A program made the translations under genes and the position numbers. 64,000 nt of DNA from Verrucomicrobiota bacterium (GTDB taxonomy: Bacteria > Verrucomicrobiota > Verrucomicrobiia > Opitutales > Intestinicryptomonadaceae). The notes under the pieces are model-generated. The model was not told the DNA's origin. It saw nothing but the letters and a program-made list of their open reading frames with translations, and did no database searches. Position 1 is the first letter of the stretch. Each line of letters opens with the position of its first letter. Of this stretch, positions 25,902 through 33,801 are shown in pieces. The DNA lies in NCBI GenBank assembly GCA_023450935.1, contig JAEXGH010000004.1, positions 54,208 to 118,207 of the forward strand, written 5' to 3'.

Positions 25902-26936
25902 CTACTTCGCCTTTTTCGGGTCTCTTATCGACGACTCGCAAATCGAAACCTTCATCGGCAGCCTTATTTTCTGTATTCTGTGCGTCCGGTGCCTGTCGGC
26001 TTCGGCTATTTTTTTCAAAATCAGTTCCGCCGCAATCTGTCCCATTTTTTCGGCGTCCTGCTCGACGGTAGTGACCTTCAATATTGAGTTGTGCGAGTTT
26101 ATTATGCCCCCGAAGCCCGTAAGGGCGACTTCGTTGGGGATTGAAATGTTCAGCCGCTTTAGCGCGAAAAGCGTGTGGTCAACCAGAATGTCGGTTGCGC
26201 AGCAGACGGCGTCGGGGCGGTTTTTCTTGGAGAAGAGTTTTTGCATTTTCTCGAAGGCGTCCTTCTCCGTATTTTGGCAGTTTATGTAGGCGAACGGCTT
26301 TATGCCGCGCTTTTTCAGGGCTTCGAAAAATCCGATTGTTCTGCCGCGGTTTTTCCATTCCTCGTTTTCGCCGCAGACGTATGCGAGCTTTTTGTATCCC
26401 TGCGAGAGCAGGTGGGCGACGATTTCGCCCATAGCCTCTTCGCTCTGCCAGCCGACGCAGTCGGTTTTTATCCCCTCTATTATGCGGTCTACAAGCACGA
26501 GCGGGCACTTTTGTTTCAGAATCATCTTTGCCGACGACGCCGAGAGTTCGGAGCGCAACGAGGGCATCATTATTATTCCCGCCACTCTGTGCCCGAGAAG
26601 CATTCTGACTTTGGCCGCCTCAACTTCGGCGTCGTCGCGCGAAAAGCACAGGAATACGTTGAAGCCGTGTTTTGCAAGCGTCTGCTCAACCGCGTTTATA
26701 ACGCGCGGAAAGAACGCGTGTATGATGTTGGGAACAACCACGCCCACGGTGTCGAGCCTGTTCATTACAAGGCTGCGCCCCAGCATATTCGGGTAGAAGC
26801 CCAGTTTTGCGGCTATTGTCTCCACTTTCTTTTTGGTCTGCTCGCTGCAGCTTTTGTTGGAAAACACGCGCGACACCGTCATTGTGGAAAGTCCGGCAAG
26901 GCGTGCAATTTCTTTCATGTTGACTTTATCGTTCAT
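25902..26936 (-). CDS. LacI-family transcriptional regulator
   Basis: A 344-residue LacI/GalR repressor. The N-terminal helix-turn-helix and hinge are typical: VNMKEIARLAGLSTMTVSRVFSNKSCSEQTKKKVETIAAKLGFYPN. The rest is a periplasmic-binding-protein-like sensor domain with VGVVVPNIIHAFFPRVINAVEQ and, near the end, VALTGFGGI. The ligand is probably a sugar. ATG 26936 is chosen; an internal Met six codons later is possible. It is divergent from a PEP-CTERM protein gene that has LacI-type palindromes in its promoter. Its own promoter (26984-27012) gives a ~40-base leader without a Shine-Dalgarno site. Confidence 0.92.
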   Translation of the reverse strand: MNDKVNMKEIARLAGLSTMTVSRVFSNKSCSEQTKKKVETIAAKLGFYPNMLGRSLVMNRLDTVGVVVPNIIHAFFPRVINAVEQTLAKHGFNVFLCFSRDDAEVEAAKVRMLLGHRVAGIIMMPSLRSELSASSAKMILKQKCPLVLVDRIIEGIKTDCVGWQSEEAMGEIVAHLLSQGYKKLAYVCGENEEWKNRGRTIGFFEALKKRGIKPFAYINCQNTEKDAFEKMQKLFSKKNRPDAVCCATDILVDHTLFALKRLNISIPNEVALTGFGGIINSHNSILKVTTVEQDAEKMGQIAAELILKKIAEADRHRTHRIQKIRLPMKVSICESSIRDPKKAK

Positions 26937-26983
26937 GGCGTGGTGCGTGTTGGCGCGGGGGAGAATCCAAGTTTCTTCCCCTA

Positions 26984-27012
26984 TTTATCGGGCTTGCGGT
27001 GAGGGTTGTCAA
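26984..27012 (-). promoter_or_regulatory. lacI-type regulator promoter
   Basis: TTGACA (27007-27012), 17 bases, GATAAA (26984-26989). Confidence 0.6.
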
Positions 27013-27065
27013 TCCGATTTTACGACCATAAGTTCCGGTTTATAAAAATTTTTAAAAAAAATTAC

Positions 27066-27122
27066 TTGACTTGCCCCGTTTTTTGTTAACGATAACGCAA
27101 AAAATCGGTGTTAACGTTAACA
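27066..27122 (+). promoter_or_regulatory. PEP-CTERM gene promoter with two LacI-type operators
   Basis: TTGACT (27066-27071) is a good -35; the -10 is weak (ACGATA, 27089-27094). Palindromes centred on CG, as LacI-family sites usually are, lie at 27083-27100 (TTGTTAACGATAACGCAA, imperfect) and 27109-27122 (TGTTAACGTTAACA, perfect), 25 bases centre to centre. They would cover the -10 and the start of transcription. Confidence 0.72.
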
Positions 27123-27175
27123 AAGCGCGTTGGCGCCATTGTTTAAATTCCCAACAAACAACCCATAACGGATAT

Positions 27176-28714
27176 ATGAATATGAACAAATACATTGCGT
27201 CAATCGGGGCGGCGGCGTTGTGCTCGCTTCCGGCATTCGCCGCCGACTTGGAGGTTACCGCTGACACGAACTGGGGCGGCATTGCATCGGGCGATACCAT
27301 TTACTTCCTCGGCAACGATCTTACACTCAAAAGGTCCGGCTGGCAAAGGGATCTCAACAGTATTACGTTCAATGCGGGGCCCTATACCGGCAACAAGGTT
27401 TTGATGACTTCGGACTCGAATTATTTGCAGTTTAACTCGGGCAACTCGATAATCGGCGAAGGCGGCAGCATAACTTTTGAAGCCGCCGACGACGGCGAAA
27501 ACTACGCCGAATTGCGCTTTAGCGGCAACAATGTCTCAATAGACAACGCAAACGTAACGTTTAAGGCGGGCGACAGGGGCGTTTCCCTAAATTCGGCAAC
27601 GCGCGCAATCTCCCTGACCAACGGCGCGGTAGTCAACATAGACTTTTCGGGCAAAAGCATAGAAGACGGACGCAGCTTTCTCCTTCAAGTGCAGGACAAA
27701 AACGCCGCAATCAACTTCGTCGGCGACCATTCCGAATTCAACAACATCGCGTTTTCGGGCGTCAACAGGTCGGTAAACGGCTATGCGGTCAATTTCCAGA
27801 ATACGGGCGGCAGCATCAGTTTCAGAAGCACTGTTTTTTCCGACTTCGGGCGCGCCACGGTAAACGCAAACGGCAAAGACATAGTTTTCGACGCGGTCAA
27901 AGAAAATGCATATACCGCTACAAACTTCACAAACTACAAGACAATTATCCTCACCGGAACGGGGGCGCAAAATCTTAACAGCTCGAGTTTCCGCGGCGGT
28001 TCGGTTTTGATAAATTCCGCTACGTCGAAGTGGCAGGGAGATATTACGGTTCAGTCAACTCTTACTGTTGGCGGGGAAACCGATTTCACCTTGGGCACCG
28101 CTACGGACAATCCCATAATAGTATCGGGCGGCGGCGTAATAACGGTTAACAAGGGCACACAAACTTCTGCGAGTATTACATCGAATGGCTATTTCCAGCT
28201 CAACACGAATACTACGCTGGTTCTCAACAGGTCGCTTGTAAATGCCTCCAACGTTGCAATGAGATTGGGAAACAACTCCAAGCTGATTCTCAACGAAAAA
28301 TCCACATTGGACACAGTTTTCACTTTGGTAAGCGGAGCCAAGGCGACGTTGGGCGTAGGCGCGGATTTGACGTTGAAGGGTTTCGATTTCGCCGCGGCGG
28401 GCTCTGTTCTTACGCTCGACTTTGCAAACGGGGCGGTTCTCGAAGTTTCAGAATTGCAAAACTTCACCGAAAACGGCGGGGTAATCAATATTGCCGGCGA
28501 CATTGTAAACCGTTTCAAGCTTGCCGCAACCGACGAACAGAAGTCCGATTGGGAAAACCGCATTTTTGACACCAATGGCGACAAGGCCGCTTGGTCGAAA
28601 ATCTCCGACGGCCTCTGGTATGTCAATACAGGCGCAGTTCCCGAACCCGCCTCTGTTGCCGCGGTTTTCGGCGCGGTTGCGCTGGCTTTTGCCGCATGGC
28701 GCAGGCGCAGATAA
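27176..28714 (+). CDS. PEP-CTERM surface protein with beta-helix passenger
   Basis: A 512-residue exported protein. After the signal peptide (residues 1-24, ending PAFA) it consists of repetitive beta-strand sequence rich in Asn, Gly, Ser and Thr (SITFEAADDGENY, GGSVLINSATSKW, ITVQSTLTVGGETDF), typical of autotransporter-like parallel beta-helices. The C-terminus is a PEP-CTERM sorting signal: VPEPASVAAVFGAVALAFAAW then RRRR. It is presumably displayed on the surface or in an extracellular matrix; the function is unknown. ATG 27176 is used, with a second Met two codons later. The two palindromes upstream suggest repression by the divergent LacI protein. Confidence 0.87.
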   Translation: MNMNKYIASIGAAALCSLPAFAADLEVTADTNWGGIASGDTIYFLGNDLTLKRSGWQRDLNSITFNAGPYTGNKVLMTSDSNYLQFNSGNSIIGEGGSITFEAADDGENYAELRFSGNNVSIDNANVTFKAGDRGVSLNSATRAISLTNGAVVNIDFSGKSIEDGRSFLLQVQDKNAAINFVGDHSEFNNIAFSGVNRSVNGYAVNFQNTGGSISFRSTVFSDFGRATVNANGKDIVFDAVKENAYTATNFTNYKTIILTGTGAQNLNSSSFRGGSVLINSATSKWQGDITVQSTLTVGGETDFTLGTATDNPIIVSGGGVITVNKGTQTSASITSNGYFQLNTNTTLVLNRSLVNASNVAMRLGNNSKLILNEKSTLDTVFTLVSGAKATLGVGADLTLKGFDFAAAGSVLTLDFANGAVLEVSELQNFTENGGVINIAGDIVNRFKLAATDEQKSDWENRIFDTNGDKAAWSKISDGLWYVNTGAVPEPASVAAVFGAVALAFAAWRRRR

Positions 28715-28772
28715 TTTCAAAACACATAGTAGTTAGTGTTTTTTCATAGACATCATATCATTCATTAATCCT

Positions 28773-28805
28773 AACAAGGCTTCCGTTCGGCGGAAGCCTT
28801 GTTTT
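28773..28805 (+). terminator. Terminator after the PEP-CTERM gene
   Basis: A perfect 13-bp stem, AACAAGGCTTCCG with CGGAAGCCTTGTT, around TTCGG, followed by TT. Confidence 0.88.
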
Positions 28806-28873
28806 GTCCGAATTCGGCGACAAAAACGCGGCGTTCGGTGCAGCGCGTAATTTTTCGGGGTTTGCAAAGGCGT

Positions 28874-29842
28874 TTAATCGAGCCTGTTGAGGCGTTCTCC
28901 TCCGAGCCACGCGCTGAAGTTTTGCAGGCAAATCGACATCAGCCGCCGCCGCGCCGCGGAGGTCGTCCACGCAATGTGCGGGGTAATGAAACAGTTTTCG
29001 AGCTTCAAAAGCGGATTGTCGGGCGTGGGCGGTTCAACCGAAAGCACGTCCAGCCCCGCGTAGGCTATTTGGCCGCTTTGCAACGCTTCGGCGAGGTCGC
29101 GTTCGTCAACCAAGCCGCCGCGCCCCGTGTTGACAAGCCACGCGCCGCGCTTGAATTTTGCGATGTTTTCGGAGCGGACAAGCCTGTCGGTTTCGGGTTT
29201 GAGCGGGCAGTTGAGCGAAACAATGTCGCTTTCGGAAAATATTTCGTCGAGCGTTGCAATGCGCGTGCCGTCGAAAACATCTCCCGCTTTTTTGCTCGGC
29301 GAATACGCTATTGTCTTCATCGAAAACGCGCGCGCAATTTGCGCCACTTTCCTGCCGATTGCCCCGAACCCCACTATCCCGAGCGTTTTGCCCGCAAGCT
29401 CAGTTTGCGGCGAAAGGCAGTAGCAGATGTCGGGCGACTTGCACCAGTCGCCGCGCCGCACCGATTGCGCGTGGAGGGCGACGCGGTTGGAAATATTGAG
29501 AATGTGCGCGAAAACTTCCTGAGCCACTGAGTCTGTGCTGTAGGCGGGAATGTTTGTCGCGGCAATGCCGCGCTTTGCGCAGAGGGGCACGTCGATATTG
29601 TTGAAGCCCGTGGCAAGCACGCCTATGTATTTGAGCTTCGGCAGGGCGTCGAGCTGCTCGGCGAACATCGGGACTTTGTTTGTGAATACTGCGTCGGCTT
29701 CGAGCGCGCGTTCGATTATTTTGTCTTTCGGAGTGCGGTCGAAAGCGGCGACTTCGGCATACGGGGCAAAGCAGCTCCAGTCGAGGTCGTCGCGCGTCGT
29801 CGTGTAGCCGTCGAGAACGGCGATTTTCATCTTTTTGTCCAT
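28874..29842 (-). CDS. D-2-hydroxyacid dehydrogenase (glycerate dehydrogenase-like)
   Basis: A 322-residue NAD-dependent D-isomer 2-hydroxyacid dehydrogenase, most like hydroxypyruvate reductase/glycerate dehydrogenase. It interconverts 2-keto acids and D-2-hydroxy acids in the cytoplasm. The Rossmann motif is GIVGFGAIG. The catalytic Arg is in VNTGRGGLVDE, the Glu in LSVEPPTPDNPLL and the His in FITPHIAW. All three are present, so it should be active. Start choice is between 29842 (MDKKMKIAV) and 29830 (MKIAV); neither has a good Shine-Dalgarno site. Substrate specificity cannot be fixed from sequence. Confidence 0.9.
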   Translation of the reverse strand: MDKKMKIAVLDGYTTTRDDLDWSCFAPYAEVAAFDRTPKDKIIERALEADAVFTNKVPMFAEQLDALPKLKYIGVLATGFNNIDVPLCAKRGIAATNIPAYSTDSVAQEVFAHILNISNRVALHAQSVRRGDWCKSPDICYCLSPQTELAGKTLGIVGFGAIGRKVAQIARAFSMKTIAYSPSKKAGDVFDGTRIATLDEIFSESDIVSLNCPLKPETDRLVRSENIAKFKRGAWLVNTGRGGLVDERDLAEALQSGQIAYAGLDVLSVEPPTPDNPLLKLENCFITPHIAWTTSAARRRLMSICLQNFSAWLGGERLNRLD

Positions 29843-29922
29843 AGCACAAGTGTGCGCGCGCAAGAGGGCTTCGTCGAGCTTTTTTATTGGCAAAACTTCG
29901 GGGCAAAATATCGCTTTCCCCG

Positions 29923-30270
29923 CATGAAGAAGTTTAATTTGACCGGGGTTGCCGTGCCCGCGCCGAGGTTCGAAAAGATAAACAAGTGCGCAAAGGGTGT
30001 GAAAGTGGACATACCCATACAGTCGCTGCTCGTCATTCCTACCCGCTTAAAAATCCCAACGACATGGAGCGCATTGTCCGCTTCGACTCCCTGCCGACGC
30101 TCCCGTTTAAAATGTATTCGCGTCCGAATAAGATTTTGTCTCTTGCGCGCGACGGCGGTCGGCGCAGAGTCGATTTCAAAACGGAAGCGTCCTGCGGCGG
30201 CAGTTTCGCCGTGGAAATTCAACGCAAACTCGAGCCTATGCGCCCCCTCGTGCCCAAGTTTTTCAAGTAG
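29923..30270 (+). pseudogene. Probable frameshifted remnant of a small gene
   Basis: From ATG 29923 one frame reads MKKFNLTGVAVPAPRFEKINKCAKG and stays coding-like to about 30035. A different frame then looks coding to the TAG at 30268-30270 (NPNDMERIVRFDSLPTLPFKMYS, ending VPKFFK) with the codon habits of neighbouring genes. Joining the two requires one frameshift near 30035-30045. The result would be a ~115-residue protein that I do not recognise. It is either decayed, a sequencing error or chance. Confidence 0.38.
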
Positions 30271-30280
30271 CGGCGGCGGT

Positions 30281-30970
30281 TTAACAGCGCGGCGGTTGTG
30301 AGGGGAAGTCGCCGAGGTTTGCGGCAAAATTGAAGAATTCGGCGTGGGTCGAAAACACCTTTGCGCGGCGGGTGTTTGCAAGCAGCCTTTTCGAATTGTA
30401 TCCGCGGGCAATAAGGGCGCAGTCTACGTTCATGGCTTCGGCGGCGTCCTCATCGTGGAGGGTGTCGCCCGCCATAATGGTTTGTTCGGGGCAGACTCCT
30501 ATTTCGCCGAGGGCGGCAATATGCGCTTTGGCAAGTTCGGTTTTCGAATTCGCGTAGATGTCTGAAAGGCCGTCAACGCGCGCGAAAAATTCGCCCAGTC
30601 CGAACGACGCCACTGCGCGTTTAAGCAGGGTGTCGTTGTTTGCAGAAAGCACGCTTTGGGTGAACCCGAGCCGTCTGAAATCCTCCAAAACCGACGGGAT
30701 TTCGGGGTGTAGGGCGCATTGGGGTAATAAAGACAAGTATTTGTCGATGAATTTCTTGCCTATTACGCGGAAATCGGTTTTTTCGAAGTCGAAACCGTGT
30801 TTTTTGTAGAAATTTATTACGGGGAAGGAGAACTCGTCGGTGTATGTCTGGAAATCGACTGAGGGCAGGGCGTATTCGGAGGCGATTGAGTTGAACACGT
30901 CGAGACTCAGCCGCGCGTCGTCAAGCAGCGTGCCGTTCCAGTCCCAAACAACGTGTTTGTAAAATTTCAT
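30281..30970 (-). CDS. HAD-superfamily phosphatase (phosphoglycolate phosphatase-like)
   Basis: A 229-residue haloacid dehalogenase-type hydrolase. Motif I is DWNGTLLDD with the nucleophile Asp and acid Asp replaced in the DxN form, motif II is VLSANN, and motif IV is MAGDTLHDEDAA. The cap region between motifs I and II is helical, as in phosphoglycolate phosphatases. It probably removes phosphate from a small sugar phosphate in the cytoplasm. The unusual DWNGT (instead of DxDGT) is shared by a HAD subgroup. Start 30970 is supported by a promoter with TTGACA 37 bases upstream, which implies a near-leaderless message. Confidence 0.85.
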   Translation of the reverse strand: MKFYKHVVWDWNGTLLDDARLSLDVFNSIASEYALPSVDFQTYTDEFSFPVINFYKKHGFDFEKTDFRVIGKKFIDKYLSLLPQCALHPEIPSVLEDFRRLGFTQSVLSANNDTLLKRAVASFGLGEFFARVDGLSDIYANSKTELAKAHIAALGEIGVCPEQTIMAGDTLHDEDAAEAMNVDCALIARGYNSKRLLANTRRAKVFSTHAEFFNFAANLGDFPSQPPRC

Positions 30971-30978
30971 ATTGCACC

Positions 30979-31007
30979 GATTGTGCATTCCGCGGCGGTT
31001 GTGTCAA
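30979..31007 (-). promoter_or_regulatory. Promoter of the HAD phosphatase gene
   Basis: TTGACA (31002-31007), 17 bases, ACAATC (30979-30984); the -10 ends 8 bases before the ATG. The rest of the gap (31008-31368) is the upstream and leader region of rpsA, where I see no confident element. Confidence 0.6.
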
Positions 31008-31368
31008 GCGTGCGTCGGCGCGAAAATGTGTTCGCTGCCTTTTGAATTGTAGCTTGTCAGCTGCCTGTTCGGACGCATAAACAAACGTGTTGTTTTTCCG
31101 CCCCGCAATCGGGCGATATTTGCGCTCCGAGCTATGTGTTGAAAAATTGTGCCAATGCAAATTTCAAGTGCGGGCACGGTATATTGCGTTGTCTTTGCCC
31201 CGACACTGTTTTTTCAAAAAAAAGCTTGCGCTACGCGCGCGTGTGTGTAGGAATGGACGCTTCATTTTTTCGATGTCTGCCCGCATTTTCAGGTGCGGAA
31301 ACTCACGGACGTCGGAAAACACACTAACAATCAACCCGTTTCCGCAAGGGAACGACACAAGGAATATA

Positions 31369-33030
31369 ATGAGTAACATAATGGAAGAACTGCTTGCAAA
31401 CAGCAGTTTTGCGGAGCTTAAACAAGGCTCTATCGTCAAGGGTAAAGTAATCGAAATCCGCCAGAACGAAGTAGTTGTAGATATCGGCGGAAAGAGCGAA
31501 GGCATCGTCCCCGTGGGCGAATTCGTGGATATCAACGATATCCAAGTCGGTCAGGAAATCGAAGTTCTGCTCGAAAAGCTCGAAGACAGCGAAGGCAACC
31601 CTGTAATCTCCTACGACAAGGCGCAGCAGAAGAAGAATTGGGAGGAAATCCTCGCCAACTGCAAGGAGGGTGCAATCCTTCCCGGCCGTGTAAAGAGCAA
31701 GGTCAAAGGCGGGTTGATTGTAAGCATCGGTGTGGATTCGTTCCTGCCCGCTTCGCAAATCGACGTTCAGCCCCCGAAGAATTTGGATCAGTATGTCGGT
31801 CAGACCTACGACTTCAAAGTCGTCAAAATCAATGTCGAACGCAAGAACATCGTTGTTTCGCGCCGCGAACTCATCGAAGAACAGCGCGCGGAAAAACGCC
31901 GCAAGCTCCTCTCGGAAGTCAAGGCGGGCGATATCCGCAAGGGTATTGTCAAGAACATCACCGATTACGGCGCGTTCATCGACCTCGACGGGCTCGACGG
32001 CTTGCTGCACATCACCGATATGAGCTGGGGCAGAATCTCGCACCCGAGCGAAATGCTCAAGGTAGGCGAAGAAATCTCCGTCATGATTTTGGACGTCGAT
32101 ACGGAAAAAGAACGCGTATCGCTGGGTCTTAAACAGACAACCTCCAATCCGTGGGAAAATATCGAACGCCGCTATCCGGTGGGCGCGCATGTTCGCGGTA
32201 AAGTCGTCAACCTCGTCAACTACGGCGCGTTTATCGAGCTTGAAGACGGCGTTGAAGGCCTCGTTCATATCACCGAATTCTCGTGGACAAAGCGCATCAC
32301 CAAGCCCGGCGAAGTTCTCAAAGTCGGCGAAGAGGTTGAGGCCGTTGTTCTCAATGTGAACAAGGAAGAGCAGAAAATTTCGCTCGGCTTGCGCCAGCTT
32401 GAAGAAAATCCGTGGAAGAAGGCAGTTCACGAATATCCCGTGGGCGCGCGCGTTCACGGCAAGGTTCGCAACCTCACAACCTACGGCGCGTTTGTCGAAC
32501 TCGGCGACGGCATAGACGGTATGATTCACGTTTCCGACATGAGCTGGACGCGCAAAATCAACCACCCCAGCGAAATGCTCAAGAAGGGCGACGAAGTTGA
32601 CGCAATCGTCAAGGAAATCGATCCCGACAACCAGAGAATTTCCCTCAGCCTTAAGCAGTTGACTGCCGATCCGTGGGAGGAAATCGACTCTCTGTTCAAG
32701 ATTGGCGACCTCGTAAAGGGTAAGGTAAGCAAAATTACCAACTACGGCGCGTTTGTCGAATTGCAGAACGACATCGACGGCCTGGTTCACATCAGCCAAA
32801 TCAGCGAAGAACACGTCGATAAAATCAAGAACCACCTCAAAGTGGGCGACGAAGTTACCGCGCGCGTTGTGAAAATCGACCGCGACGAACGCAGAATCGG
32901 CTTGTCGGTCAAGGCCGCGCAGTATGATTCAGCGAAACTCGCCAAGGAAGTTGACGCCTTCGACAAGATTCGCAAAGACCAAGACCTCACGTCGTTGGGC
33001 GATCTTATCGACGAGGCAACGAAGGAATAG
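31369..33030 (+). CDS. rpsA: 30S ribosomal protein S1
   Basis: A 553-residue S1 protein, which binds mRNA and brings it to the 30S subunit. It contains six S1 (OB-fold) repeats, recognised by recurring GSIVKGKVIEI, KGIVKNITDYGAFIDL, RGKVVNLVNYGAFIEL, HGKVRNLTTYGAFVEL and KGKVSKITNYGAFVEL segments, each followed by GLxHIT/S. Length is close to that of E. coli S1 (557). ATG 31369 is preferred because AAGGA lies 5-9 bases upstream; an in-frame Met at 31381 is possible. A ribosomal S1 of full length is notable beside the many SD-poor genes here, because S1 aids initiation on such messages. Confidence 0.96.
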   Translation: MSNIMEELLANSSFAELKQGSIVKGKVIEIRQNEVVVDIGGKSEGIVPVGEFVDINDIQVGQEIEVLLEKLEDSEGNPVISYDKAQQKKNWEEILANCKEGAILPGRVKSKVKGGLIVSIGVDSFLPASQIDVQPPKNLDQYVGQTYDFKVVKINVERKNIVVSRRELIEEQRAEKRRKLLSEVKAGDIRKGIVKNITDYGAFIDLDGLDGLLHITDMSWGRISHPSEMLKVGEEISVMILDVDTEKERVSLGLKQTTSNPWENIERRYPVGAHVRGKVVNLVNYGAFIELEDGVEGLVHITEFSWTKRITKPGEVLKVGEEVEAVVLNVNKEEQKISLGLRQLEENPWKKAVHEYPVGARVHGKVRNLTTYGAFVELGDGIDGMIHVSDMSWTRKINHPSEMLKKGDEVDAIVKEIDPDNQRISLSLKQLTADPWEEIDSLFKIGDLVKGKVSKITNYGAFVELQNDIDGLVHISQISEEHVDKIKNHLKVGDEVTARVVKIDRDERRIGLSVKAAQYDSAKLAKEVDAFDKIRKDQDLTSLGDLIDEATKE

Positions 33031-33047
33031 TCTTCCTTCTGCAAAAT

Positions 33048-33077
33048 GCGGCACTCTTGCGGGTGCCGTTTTTTTTG
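33048..33077 (+). terminator. rpsA terminator
   Basis: CGGCAC (33049-33054) pairs with GTGCCG (33063-33068), followed by T8. Confidence 0.9.
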
Positions 33078-33113
33078 CGTCCAAAGGACGCGGTTGTAGC
33101 GTAGGGCATTTTT

Positions 33114-33359
33114 TTGCCACAGCATACTTTGGCTTTTCACGTTGTAAAAACATTGCCAAATACATGCTGTGCGCCAGTATGCGGTAGGGGAATATTTTCT
33201 AGCGGCGCGGCGTTGTTTTGGTGGTCGTTTGCATTGTTGCGCCGGAGTATTGTGGACAAAGGCGACGATTTGGAGAAATTCGACGCGTTCGCCGCCGGCA
33301 AAAAGTATTGGGATATCGGCCCGACCGCGCATGCGTATCCGGAGAAAAACAATTCATAA
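33114..33359 (+). CDS. Possible small membrane protein or gene fragment
   Basis: An open frame of 81 codons from a TTG. Only the last ~55 codons look coding, with host-like codon use: a hydrophobic stretch ALFWWSFALLRRS and a polar tail IVDKGDDLEKFDAFAAGKKYWDIG ending NNS. No convincing start codon or ribosome-binding site is seen. It may be a short membrane protein starting at a non-ATG codon, or the 3' end of a lost gene. It lies between rpsA and rpsU. Confidence 0.28.
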   Translation: MPQHTLAFHVVKTLPNTCCAPVCGRGIFSSGAALFWWSFALLRRSIVDKGDDLEKFDAFAAGKKYWDIGPTAHAYPEKNNS

Positions 33360-33367
33360 AAAATGTC

Positions 33368-33395
33368 TTGACGAAATTTTGCGGCAGACTAACAT
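33368..33395 (+). promoter_or_regulatory. rpsU promoter
   Basis: TTGACG (33368-33373), 16 bases, TAACAT (33390-33395). A very strong Shine-Dalgarno site, AAGGAGGTGA, lies ~7 bases before the ATG at 33455. Confidence 0.6.
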
Positions 33396-33454
33396 TCACT
33401 GCAATTTTTCATTCATAAATGGAGAATATTTTGAATAGAAGGAGGTGAATTGAA

Positions 33455-33655
33455 ATGCCAGTAGAAGTAAAATTACGCAAAGGCGAGGCTATGGAAAAGG
33501 CTCTTCGCCGCTTGAAGAAGAAGCTTGATAGAGAAGGCGTCATCAAAGACGTCCGCCAGAAACGCTACTTTGAAAAGCCCTGTGAAATCAAACGTCGCAA
33601 GCGCAAGGTTGCTGCATTCAATAATATGCTCCGTCAGCGTTACGAAAATCGCTAA
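33455..33655 (+). CDS. rpsU: 30S ribosomal protein S21
   Basis: A 66-residue basic S21 protein. The sequence MPVEVKLRKGEAMEKALRRLKKKLDREGVIKDVRQKRYFEKP and the Lys/Arg-rich tail are characteristic. S21 sits near the anti-Shine-Dalgarno end of 16S rRNA and helps initiation. The gene has its own promoter and terminator and the strongest Shine-Dalgarno site in this window, in contrast to the many SD-less genes around it. That contrast suggests ribosome-linked feedback on its translation, which is inference. Confidence 0.96.
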   Translation: MPVEVKLRKGEAMEKALRRLKKKLDREGVIKDVRQKRYFEKPCEIKRRKRKVAAFNNMLRQRYENR

Positions 33656-33659
33656 TTCA

Positions 33660-33697
33660 AAAAAAATCGGGCGGCTTTTTTTGCCGCCCTTTTTTTG
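33660..33697 (+). terminator. rpsU terminator
   Basis: GGGCGGC (33669-33675) and GCCGCCC (33683-33689) around T7, followed by T7; A-rich on the left, so it may also serve the convergent gene. Confidence 0.92.
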
Positions 33698-33801
33698 CGC
33701 CTATACAGAAGCGGGTTTTGCCCGTTCGGCGGAATGATTCCCATACAAAAACGTGCTTTTGCGTGTCGCCTTTTTTGTATTTCGGGGAATGGAAAATTGC
33801 C

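Noticed and set aside
28751..28762. A third AATGATAT site (minus strand) after the PEP-CTERM gene
   Set aside because: It is single, has no partner 19 bases away on either side, and lies downstream of genes rather than before one.
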